A stretch of DNA of 20,538 bases from CAZSPT01 sp964608895 (GCA_964608895.1 CAZSPT010000007.1:1-20538), one strand, 5' to 3'; shown: positions 7,569 to 13,331, counted from the first letter of the stretch. The notes: generated by a model not told the origin, from the letters alone. Made by a program: numbers and translations.

Positions 7569-8771
7569 CTAAACATCCTCCCTGAAAAAACCGATTGTTT
7601 CAGTTCTTCAGCATTACTAATAGCCGCTTCTTTAACCTTTTCGTCAAACCGAACCGCTTGTTCANNNNNNNNNNGCAAGCCGCCGACAGTAATCACACCC
7701 GGAACCGCCATAACGGGCGGCGCACCTTCGGTCAAGGCAGGGCTTCTGCCTAAAATGGTCAAGAAAACCGTTAAGAGCTTGATTATCAACAAAAACCGGA
7801 GGCGTAAAAGCGGCTTTTCCCAATTTGAGTAATTCGCCCAATTTGGCTTTTCCTTGTAGCGCGCCAACAATCATCACTCCTCGATTTAATTGCTGATAAT
7901 CGCCATCAATCCAGTTTAAAATTTCAAAAAGATTTCCAAAATAGCGCTGTTCGCTGTAAGCTTTGGCTGTTCTGACCAGCCAATCAGTTTTCCGGGCCCG
8001 TTCGGTCAACTTAAGAACCAAATTATCTCCAAGGGCTTCATAAACGGGAACATCTTCAGGCCGAATCCAATCCGACATAATTAATTCAGCCGGATTTTTA
8101 AGCTTTTCCAAACCGCAAAGAACCACGTAAATGTTTGGGGCGAAGCCGCCGCTGGAATGGCTTGACTGAGAAGCGTGGGCCTCAAAATTGGCGTGGCCCG
8201 GGGTCCGATAAGGACAGTTGTGAAGACAAGTGTTGTTGGCGATTAATCGCAAAGAAGTCGTCGGCTTAACCCGACTGAGAATTTCCTTCAATAATTTGAA
8301 ATTGCGATTAAAGTTGTAATACAAAGTAATTTCATCAGCTCCCTCTTTCTCAAAACTAAGCACTTCATCAATAGTATCGGCCTTAAGATAAATTGAAGTT
8401 GAAATTTTTAATTCCGGAAACTGACTCTTAATCATTCCCAAAAGAATATGGGAAGCAACTGTCACCGCGTCAGCACCGGCTTCCTTGATTTTGCGAACTA
8501 AAGCGATTATTTTTTGATGTTCCGGAGCGATCAGTTCGCGGTTGTCCAAACAACTGGCATTAAGAAGATAATTGAATTCAATTCCTTCTTGATGGACGGC
8601 TTCAATATGCTCCCGCAACCGCCGCCAGCTTACTTTTGGAAGAACAATTGTTGATCGTCCGCCGCCGACTTCATCAGCGGCCAATTTACCATAAACACTC
8701 TTAACCGTGCCAAATTCAGCCACTCTTTTAATCAATTCATCGTCAAAATTAGTTGCCAAAGAAAGCATCAT
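7565..8771 (-). CDS. U32 peptidase-family protein, interrupted by a scaffold gap
   Basis: The first 365 residues resemble the U32/UbiU-YhbU family: a TIM-barrel-like region with DAVTVAS near 101, STSIYLKADTIDEV and GADEITL near 144, then cysteines in NTCLHNCPYRTPGH (Cys182, Cys186), Cys219, and a C-terminal cluster at 345, 350, 359 and 362. Characterised U32 proteins bind 4Fe-4S through such cysteines and act in RNA or quinone hydroxylation rather than proteolysis. Ten N at 7666-7675 break the frame. With the N removed, the codon GC|T gives Ala and the frame continues as CRRLAEQAVRFDEKV to TGA at 7565-7567, giving 398 residues with no length anomaly. Start ATG 8771 (or 8768) has AAGGAGG 8 nt upstream. 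First gene of the operon. Confidence 0.8.
7666..7675. other. 10-N scaffold gap
   Basis: Ten undetermined bases inside the U32 gene. The flanking reading frames join perfectly if the gap has zero length, so the N count is a placeholder and not a measured distance. Confidence 0.95.
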
Positions 8772-8792
8772 CTTTGAATCCTCCTTTTTTAA

Positions 8793-8820
8793 AGATTAAT
8801 TGGAACTGTTTAATTGTCAA
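8793..8820 (-). promoter_or_regulatory. promoter of the U32-ketosynthase operon
   Basis: Minus strand: TTGACA (8820-8815), 16-nt spacer, TAATCT (8798-8793), just upstream of the AAGGAGG ribosome site (8786-8780). Perfect -35, moderate -10. Confidence 0.55.
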
Positions 8821-8821
8821 A

Positions 8822-8922
8822 GTTCTTGGTTTAAATTAACAAAATTTTTAGCTAAAGTCAATTAAAAAAAATACTAAAAATGGTTATTTTAAGCTATTTT
8901 TTTATTAATTTTATAAAAATAA
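8822..8922. other. A+T-rich divergent intergenic segment without a gene
   Basis: Between the U32 operon promoter and the promoter of the orphan gene lies strongly A+T-rich sequence with no frame of useful length on either strand. It looks like a divergent regulatory region; no further motif was recognised. Confidence 0.6.
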
Positions 8923-8951
8923 TTGACAAAATAAATATTATGTTATATAAT
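8923..8951 (+). promoter_or_regulatory. perfect-consensus sigma70 promoter
   Basis: TTGACA (8923-8928), exactly 17 nt, TATAAT (8946-8951). Both hexamers match consensus completely; it is the strongest promoter seen in the window and drives the orphan gene ending at 9770. Such strength usually goes with tight repression, and a dyad follows at once. Confidence 0.85.
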
Positions 8952-8955
8952 ATCA

Positions 8956-8980
8956 AGTCAAACTAATGGTTAGTTTGGCT
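8956..8980 (+). promoter_or_regulatory. dyad over the predicted transcription start, candidate operator
   Basis: CAAACTAA (8959-8966), TGG, TTAGTTTG (8970-8977) is a perfect 8-bp inverted repeat. It extends to 11 pairs with one G-T mismatch (8956-8966 with 8970-8980). It begins 5 nt after the -10, so it covers the expected start point: an operator for a dimeric repressor, or a 5'-terminal mRNA hairpin. Confidence 0.55.
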
Positions 8981-9000
8981 AAAAACGTTGGCTAAAAACG
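8975..9000 (+). repeat. tandem 13-bp direct repeat in the leader
   Basis: TTGGCTAAAAACG occurs twice head to tail (8975-8987 and 8988-9000), immediately after and partly overlapping the right arm of the dyad. It lies in the untranslated leader of the orphan gene. Two sites for one protein or a recent duplication are both possible. Confidence 0.8.
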
Positions 9001-9021
9001 AAAAAAAAGGAGGAAAATGAA

Positions 9022-9141
9022 ATGGAAGTAGTCATAAGGGAAATAAAAAAGGAGGACGCATTATCCGCCGCCTTTATGGCGACGGAGTGGTTCGGGAAAT
9101 TATTGAAAAAAACTTCCCCTCCAGGGCAGCGGAGGAGCTGA
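9022..9141 (+). CDS. short ORF with ideal ribosome site overlapping the orphan gene
   Basis: ATG at 9022 lies 8 nt after AAAGGAGG (9006-9013), the best initiation site in this region, and opens a 39-codon frame ending TGA at 9139-9141. It overlaps the 5' part of the orphan gene in another frame. It either is a leader peptide or is the true N-terminus of the orphan gene: adding one A to the A7 run at 9106-9112 would join it in frame (KLLKK then NFPSRAAEELKKG). Codons such as AAG GAG GAC and GCG ACG GAG resemble the downstream gene. Confidence 0.45.
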   Translation: MEVVIREIKKEDALSAAFMATEWFGKLLKKTSPPGQRRS

Positions 9142-9770
9142 AAAAAGGGGAAGAAGGTCCCGAGGAACTGGAAGTCTGGTTCCGGCAGGTTTACCCCTGC
9201 TGGGTCCACTGGACGGTGTCCTTGGACCAGCAGGATTGGCTTTTCCCGCTCATTGACCTGGTTACCAGGTCAATGGAAAAACTCGAGGAGGAAAAAGGGG
9301 GAAAATACCAAACCTTTCTCTTTCCCGCTCTGCCGACGATCAGGGAGGAAGAAGAGGCAAAGAATCCCTTGAAAAAGAGACGGGTGATGGTCACCCAAAC
9401 GCATTCCCTTGTCTACCAGACACTCCTCTTGGAGGCAAAGGTAGATCGCGGGGGGTTTATTCAAGGGCTTCAACTTTTCCTCTGTCGGCACCCCCGGTTC
9501 TTTGACGAAGAGACCGGGGAGACGAAAGAGAGGGAGGAACAAAGGGAGGAGGTCACCCTTCCGGAGAAAAAGCCGAATTTTTCCGAATGGGTGAACGAGA
9601 TCTGCCAACAGGCGGTCTCGGTCGCTTATAAGGATTCGGCGGAAAGCTTTCGCCGCTTCCAGGAGCGGCGAATTAAAACGGAACTTTTCAGGTGGTTCAA
9701 CCACCTAAAGGACCATCCTCCGGGAGAGGAATTCTTTCGGGAACGCCTGAAAGCGCGCTTTTCCCGATAG
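9087..9770 (+). CDS. unrecognised cytoplasmic protein, uncertain N-terminus
   Basis: A frame of 227 residues from GTG 9087, rich in Glu, Arg, Lys, Phe and Trp, with no signal peptide or membrane helix and no family I recognise. Notable segments are the Trp/Cys-containing QVYPCWVHWTVSLDQQDWL, a hydrophobic middle (HSLVYQTLLLEAKV), and a basic C-terminus (RIKTELFRWFNHLKDH). The start is unresolved. GTG 9087 has no ribosome site. The frame is open back to 9021, and ATT 9060 follows AAAAAAGGAGG at 9045-9055 by 4 nt. ATG 9022 in another frame has the ideal site and needs a shift at an A7 run. Codon use is G-rich (GAG, AGG, GGG, CTG, ACG), unlike its neighbours, which suggests transfer. It has its own consensus promoter and terminator. 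Confidence 0.6.
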   Translation: MVREIIEKNFPSRAAEELKKGEEGPEELEVWFRQVYPCWVHWTVSLDQQDWLFPLIDLVTRSMEKLEEEKGGKYQTFLFPALPTIREEEEAKNPLKKRRVMVTQTHSLVYQTLLLEAKVDRGGFIQGLQLFLCRHPRFFDEETGETKEREEQREEVTLPEKKPNFSEWVNEICQQAVSVAYKDSAESFRRFQERRIKTELFRWFNHLKDHPPGEEFFRERLKARFSR

Positions 9771-9779
9771 AACAAAACC

Positions 9780-9807
9780 GGGTCGCGAATTTCGCGGCCC
9801 TTTTTTT
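9780..9807 (+). terminator. intrinsic terminator of the orphan gene
   Basis: GGGTCGCG (9780-9787) pairs with CGCGGCCC (9793-9800, one G-T pair) around AATTT, followed by seven T. It is 10 nt after the stop codon. Confidence 0.85.
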
Positions 9808-9811
9808 ATTC

Positions 9812-9841
9812 TTGACAGATTGTTGGAAAATAATCTAAGAT
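9812..9841 (+). promoter_or_regulatory. promoter of the GspF-N-like gene
   Basis: TTGACA (9812-9817), 18-nt spacer, TAAGAT (9836-9841). It begins just after the preceding terminator, so the next gene is a separate transcription unit. Confidence 0.6.
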
Positions 9842-9902
9842 AAGAAAACTTCACCTGAAAATAAATTTGTCCTTTATTTTAAAAAAACAAGGAGGTTCTG
9901 GA

Positions 9903-10190
9903 ATGGCAACCCCGGAATGGCAATTTGTCGCTTTAACATCCTTTCCCGACGGTCAGAAAAAAACCGGCTCGGTCGTCGCCGCCACTCTTTCGGAAGCGGT
10001 TGAAAAAATTCGGACTCAAGGCCTTTTTCCAGTGGAAATCAAACTCCCTTCCAAAAAAGAACGACGAAAAGCCCAAAAAGCCGCCGCCATTGAGGCGATT
10101 ATCAACCGGCTTAAACAGGAGGGGATAAAAACAAAACTAACCCGGCAAGGAGATTTGATAATCTTTTCTTCGGAACCGGAAAGTGAATAG
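9903..10190 (+). CDS. small protein resembling a free-standing GspF/PilC N-terminal domain
   Basis: 95 residues from ATG 9903, chosen over the earlier in-frame start at 9867 because AAGGAGG sits 7 nt before it. The pattern FVALTSFPDGQKKTGSVVAA, then SEAVEKIRTQGLFPVEI, matches the repeat unit seen at the N-terminus of type II secretion / type IV pilus inner-membrane proteins (aromatic-A, G-x-x-x-x-G, EA-x-x-x-L/I, GL-x-P). In those proteins the domain precedes membrane helices. Here there is none: the chain continues with a basic KKERRKAQKAAA helix and a short beta-rich end (TKLTRQGDLIIFSS). A soluble adaptor or regulator is possible; no pilus genes are near. It is a single-gene unit with its own promoter and terminator. 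Confidence 0.6.
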   Translation: MATPEWQFVALTSFPDGQKKTGSVVAATLSEAVEKIRTQGLFPVEIKLPSKKERRKAQKAAAIEAIINRLKQEGIKTKLTRQGDLIIFSSEPESE

Positions 10191-10215
10191 CCTGCTTTAA
10201 GCGGGCTTTTTTATT
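10189..10215 (+). terminator. intrinsic terminator after the GspF-N-like gene
   Basis: AGCCTGC (10189-10195), loop TTTAA, GCGGGCT (10201-10207), then a T-run to about 10212. The stem starts inside the stop codon. The T-tract reaches the 3' end of the converging methyltransferase gene. Confidence 0.75.
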
Positions 10216-11314
10216 TTTTCCTCCAAATAACTATCTTTCGCCAAACTTTCTGGCCACTCCGGCAATAGATTAAATTATCGTCGTCCCGCCGACAAAAGCC
10301 GAGTTTCTCCAATTCAGAATCAATCCGGGGTTCAAAAACTTTTCCCCGAAAATGCCATTGAGGGAAAGCCAAAACAACCGGGCTGTTTTTTGAAAGAATT
10401 TTTTTAAATTCCCGGAAAGCGGCAAGATAAAGGGACTCAAGCCCCCGACTAATCTCCTTAATTTTTTCCAAAGACTCCTTGCCGCTGAGCGGCGGACCGA
10501 GATAAGGCTCTGAAACAATCGCTTCAACCCGAGAAATTTTTGAGCTGAGATCTCTAACATCCGCCAAAAAAAACTCGGCTAAAGGCGATTCCCGAGAAAA
10601 CTCCCGCCGAAGCCAGTCAAGATTTTTCTCGGCTTTTTTTAAAGCGATTCGGGAAGAATCGCTTCCGAATAATTTTTGATAACCAAGAACAGCCGCCTCG
10701 GCTAAAATAGTGCCGCAGCCGCAAAAAGGATCAAGAATCACCCGGTCTTTCGGAGTCTGGGAAAAATTTATCATCATTCGAGCGAGTTTTGGCGGAACCA
10801 TGCCAGAACGGGAATCACTTTCCGGCCGGCCAAAATCTCGACGGCTGTATTCCTGAAACTCCTGGACGGCGCAAGTTTCAGCCAGCCAACGTTCGGCCAA
10901 AACTAAAAAATCCCGGCAACGGCTTTTGGCGACCGCCGCCGAAGAAAGAGCTTTTCCCTTCTTGGAAACAACCAGCCGGGAGCTTAAACCGGCCTGCTTT
11001 AAAGCCCGTTTAACCTCCATTCCAAGCTTGGTTTCCGGACAATGGTAATAACTTAGACCGAATTTTAATTTTCCGGAACCCGGAGCGGCTTTCAAGCGCG
11101 AAACGATTTCCCGGAAAGTTGTCTCCTCACTGAAAACTTTGGCGATTTTTATTGTTCCGCCGAGTCGCCGGATAGCGGCCGAACAGTCCAATTCATCCAG
11201 TTCAAGGATTAAAAACTTCGGCCGGGAAATGATAATCCGACCTTGAGGCCAAACCGCTGATATTTCAGCCGCCGACAATTGAGGATTTTTTCCCAAAACA
11301 AAAGCGTATTTCAT
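10211..11314 (-). CDS. TRM11/THUMP-type class I SAM methyltransferase, probably tRNA guanine-N2
   Basis: A 367-residue Rossmann-fold methyltransferase. The N-terminal about 130 residues form the domain typical of TRM11-like proteins (begins KYAFVLGKNPQLSAAEI). A YSRRDFGRPESDSRSGM segment leads to MVPPKLARMMINF, then motif I DPFCGCGT at 195-202, and motif IV at 268-273 reads SEPYLG rather than the classical N/DPPYG. The family modifies guanosine N2 in tRNA, as with position 10 in archaea and eukaryotes; the target here is inferred. The start is ATG 11314 rather than TTG 11353, because the protein then begins at the family's usual point and TTG 11353 lies upstream of the transcription start predicted from the TATAAT at 11361-11356. 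Confidence 0.8.
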   Translation of the reverse strand: MKYAFVLGKNPQLSAAEISAVWPQGRIIISRPKFLILELDELDCSAAIRRLGGTIKIAKVFSEETTFREIVSRLKAAPGSGKLKFGLSYYHCPETKLGMEVKRALKQAGLSSRLVVSKKGKALSSAAVAKSRCRDFLVLAERWLAETCAVQEFQEYSRRDFGRPESDSRSGMVPPKLARMMINFSQTPKDRVILDPFCGCGTILAEAAVLGYQKLFGSDSSRIALKKAEKNLDWLRREFSRESPLAEFFLADVRDLSSKISRVEAIVSEPYLGPPLSGKESLEKIKEISRGLESLYLAAFREFKKILSKNSPVVLAFPQWHFRGKVFEPRIDSELEKLGFCRRDDDNLIYCRSGQKVWRKIVIWRKK

Positions 11315-11355
11315 TAAAAATAATTTTCGGCCAAAACCGGCCGTTTCTTCCAATT

Positions 11356-11384
11356 ATTATAACCCACTTGCCCTTTTTTGAAAA
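11356..11384 (-). promoter_or_regulatory. promoter of the methyltransferase gene
   Basis: Minus strand: TTTTCA (11384-11379), 17-nt spacer, TATAAT (11361-11356). It overlaps the divergent rpsF promoter, so the two may compete for polymerase. Confidence 0.5.
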
Positions 11385-11396
11385 ATCTGCTAAGAT
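11368..11396 (+). promoter_or_regulatory. promoter of the rpsF operon
   Basis: TTGCCC (11368-11373), 17-nt spacer, TAAGAT (11391-11396). Predicted start about 11403, giving a leader of roughly 100 nt before rpsF, much longer than other leaders in the window. Confidence 0.55.
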
Positions 11397-11417
11397 ACCA
11401 ACACAATAATTAATTAA

Positions 11418-11494
11418 GCCTTTTCCATTTACCCTCTTTAAAATTAAAGAGGGAAAGGCGTTTTCCGAAAACCCCGGACGCCCGGGATTTTTTT
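11418..11494 (+). promoter_or_regulatory. structured rpsF leader with terminator-like hairpin
   Basis: Three hairpins can form. First, a perfect 9-bp stem 11432-11440 with 11445-11453, extended by GCCTTT/AAAGGC (11418-11423 with 11454-11459). Second, GGCGT/ACGCC (11457-11461 with 11478-11482), enclosing a TTTT-CCG-AAAA mini-hairpin. Third, CCCGG/CCGGG (11473-11477 with 11482-11486), followed by A and seven T (11488-11494), which looks like an intrinsic terminator 9 nt before rpsF. The second shares bases with both others, so the folds are partly exclusive. S6:S18 autoregulation through a CCG-bearing leader motif is known in bacteria; assignment to it is inferred. Confidence 0.5.
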
Positions 11495-11503
11495 AAAAAA
11501 AAC

Positions 11504-11971
11504 ATGAAAAACTACGAACTCCTTTACCTTGTTTCGGGCCAAATCACCGAAAATGAAATCAAACCGATTCAGGAAAAAATAATCAAATCAATTGAAACTG
11601 AAGGCGGAATAATCGGCCGCCAAGAATTTCTCGGAAAAAGAAAGCTAAGCTATCCGATAAAAAAGACGATTCACGGCTATTATTTTGCGGTGGAATTTGA
11701 ACTGGCCGAAACTTCAAAATTAAAGTCAATTTCAAAAAAGCTTGAATTTGAAAATGAAATTATCCGGTTTCAAATAATCATCAAGTCAAAATTCCAAGAA
11801 AAAACAGCTCCGAAAAAACCGGCCCAAGAAACCGAACAAGCTTTTTCACCGCTTAACCCCGAGTTTCAAAAAACTCCAGCTGATGAAAAGCCGCCGAGCC
11901 GAAGAAAAGCTCCGAGCAAAGATTTAGACCAAAAACTGGATGAAATTCTTAAAAAAGACGAAATCCTATAA
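11504..11971 (+). CDS. rpsF: ribosomal protein bS6
   Basis: Small-subunit protein that pairs with bS18 on the central domain of 16S rRNA. The first about 95 residues are canonical S6: NYELLYLVSGQI at the start, GRQEFLGKRKLSYPIKK, and HGYYFAVEFEL. A C-terminal extension of about 55 residues, rich in Lys, Pro, Glu and Ser (from about 100 to 155), is low-complexity and beyond the normal 95-135 length. The ATG follows an A-run with no Shine-Dalgarno sequence. First gene of rpsF-ssb-rpsR-efp; probably controlled by the structured leader. Confidence 0.95.
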   Translation: MKNYELLYLVSGQITENEIKPIQEKIIKSIETEGGIIGRQEFLGKRKLSYPIKKTIHGYYFAVEFELAETSKLKSISKKLEFENEIIRFQIIIKSKFQEKTAPKKPAQETEQAFSPLNPEFQKTPADEKPPSRRKAPSKDLDQKLDEILKKDEIL

Positions 11972-11996
11972 CCTCTAAAAAATAATTGACTTTCTT

Positions 11997-12491
11997 ATGA
12001 ATCTCAACAAAGCTATTATTATCGGCAACCTAACTCAGGATCCGGAAATTCGGAATACTCCCAACGGCCAAACAGTCGCTTCTTTCACCGTGGCCACCAA
12101 CCGAATCTGGACCGACCAGCAAGGCCAAAAACAAGAACAAGCGGAATTTCACAATGTCGTCGCCTGGGGACGGCTGGCTGAAATCGTCGGCCAATATCTT
12201 TCCAAAGGCCGGCTGGCAATGATTGAAGGCCGGCTTCAAACCAGAAATTGGGATGACCAAAACGGCGTCCGCCACTGGAAAACCGAAATTATCGCCAACA
12301 ACATCCAGCTTGGCCCCCGGGGCGGCTCGGACAGTCCTCAAAATTTTACTCCCCGGCAGCCGGCCGGTGGCCAGAAAATTTCCAGCCAACCGCGGACGGA
12401 CGACAAAAACAACCAGCCGAACAGCGACCAGAAGGACGCTCAGAACAACAATGAAGAAAACGACATCAAAGTAGAAGACATTCCCTTTTAA
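11997..12491 (+). CDS. ssb: single-stranded DNA-binding protein
   Basis: OB-fold protein covering single-stranded DNA in replication, repair and RecA loading. The OB domain spans about 1-105 (NKAIIIGNLTQDPEIR, TVASFTVATNRIW, EFHNVVAWGRLAE, MIEGRLQTRNWDD). A Gln/Asn/Pro-rich flexible linker follows, and the acidic tip KVEDIPF ends the protein, the peptide that docks partner enzymes. Length 164 is typical. It sits between rpsF and rpsR as in many bacteria, with 25 nt before it and 2 nt after. No Shine-Dalgarno sequence is visible. Confidence 0.96.
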   Translation: MNLNKAIIIGNLTQDPEIRNTPNGQTVASFTVATNRIWTDQQGQKQEQAEFHNVVAWGRLAEIVGQYLSKGRLAMIEGRLQTRNWDDQNGVRHWKTEIIANNIQLGPRGGSDSPQNFTPRQPAGGQKISSQPRTDDKNNQPNSDQKDAQNNNEENDIKVEDIPF

Positions 12492-12493
12492 TT

Positions 12494-12727
12494 ATGAACA
12501 AAAAGAAAGACTCTAAACTTCAAAAGCGGAGATACTGCTATTTCTGTGTTAACAATATTGATTACATCGACTACAAGAACATCCAACTCTTGAGACGATT
12601 TATTTCCTCCTACTCAAAAATCGTTCCTCGGAAGAGAAGCGGGGTCTGCGCCAAACATCAGCGAAAGCTCGCCCAGGCGATTAAACGAGCCAGAATTATG
12701 GCTTTATTGCCGTTTGTCACCAAGTGA
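12494..12727 (+). CDS. rpsR: ribosomal protein bS18
   Basis: Small-subunit protein binding next to bS6. 77 residues with the S18 core IDYIDYKNIQLLRRFIS and the C-terminal QRKLAQAIKRARIMALLPF. A CxxC at the N-terminus (CYFC, 15-18) and a CAKH pair near 52-55 make a likely zinc-binding version. The stop TGA shares a junction with efp (TGATATG), consistent with translational coupling and with TGA being a true stop here. bL9 (rplI), the usual next gene in many bacteria, is not present. Confidence 0.95.
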   Translation: MNKKKDSKLQKRRYCYFCVNNIDYIDYKNIQLLRRFISSYSKIVPRKRSGVCAKHQRKLAQAIKRARIMALLPFVTK

Positions 12728-12728
12728 T

Positions 12729-13295
12729 ATGATTTCCAAGCTTAACGACATTAAAAAAGGGCTTGAAATCGTCTATCAAGAAGCGCCTCAACTGGTTGTT
12801 GAAGCGAATTTTGTCCGGATGCAGCAATGCAAGCCGGTGATGCGGACCAAGCTGAAAAATCTAATTACCGGAAAAGCCACTGAAGTCAATTTTCATCCCG
12901 GAGACAAAATCACTGAAGCCGAACTGAGCCGCCGGCAAGCCGACTATCTTTATCAAGACGGCGGCCGCCATTTTTTTATGATTCGGGATAGTTTTGAACA
13001 ATTCAGCCTGCCTGAAGAAACCCTTGGCCGTCAAAAAGATTATCTCAAAGAAGGAAGCGAGCTTGACGTCCTTTACTTCAACGGCCAACCAGTCGCTGTT
13101 TCCCTGCCGAAAACAGTCAATCTGAAAGTAAAATTCGCTCCCGAAGGGAACCGAGGCAACACCGCTCAAGGCCGGGCGACTAAAACAGTGGAACTGGAAA
13201 CCGGAGCAACTGTCCAAACTCCTTTATTTATCAAAACCGAAGAAACAGTCAAAATCAACACTGAAACAGGAGAATATCTTGAACGGGCCGAATAA
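12729..13295 (+). CDS. efp: elongation factor P with an unusual tip loop
   Basis: Ribosome-binding factor that relieves stalling at proline runs. 188 residues from ATG 12729; an earlier in-frame start at 12714 would overlap rpsR and add residues the family lacks. Domain I (1-62), domain II (RRQADYLYQDGGRHFFMIRDS, SLPEETLG) and domain III (KTVELETGATVQTPLFI, NTETGEYLERA) are all recognisable. The domain I tip, normally PGKGxA with a modified Lys or Arg, reads VRMQQCKPVMR: by ungapped alignment from FV to KL, the residue equivalent to E. coli Lys34 is Gln33. The nearest lysine is Lys35 in CKP. How this EF-P reaches the peptidyl-transferase centre is unknown. A terminator follows. Confidence 0.92.
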   Translation: MISKLNDIKKGLEIVYQEAPQLVVEANFVRMQQCKPVMRTKLKNLITGKATEVNFHPGDKITEAELSRRQADYLYQDGGRHFFMIRDSFEQFSLPEETLGRQKDYLKEGSELDVLYFNGQPVAVSLPKTVNLKVKFAPEGNRGNTAQGRATKTVELETGATVQTPLFIKTEETVKINTETGEYLERAE

Positions 13296-13304
13296 AATTC
13301 AGTC

Positions 13305-13331
13305 AAAAAAAGCGGCCACCGGCCGCTTTTT
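13305..13331. terminator. bidirectional terminator between efp and recA
   Basis: A-run plus GCGGCC (13305-13317), loop ACC, GGCCGC plus T-run (13321-13331). Symmetric, closing the rpsF operon on plus and the ftsK-recA operon on minus. Confidence 0.9.

Noticed and set aside
7434..7832. Plus-strand ORF spanning the 10-N gap
   Set aside because: It reads through undetermined bases opposite the U32 and ketosynthase genes and resembles no protein.
7565..7870. 101-codon ORF as a separate gene after the U32 gene
   Set aside because: Its first part is the wrong frame of the U32 gene; only the part after the gap is real, and it is the U32 C-terminus once the N run is removed.
8975..9000. Mobile-element attachment or target-site duplication
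   Set aside because: The 13-bp copies are adjacent rather than flanking an insert, and no transposase or integrase is present.
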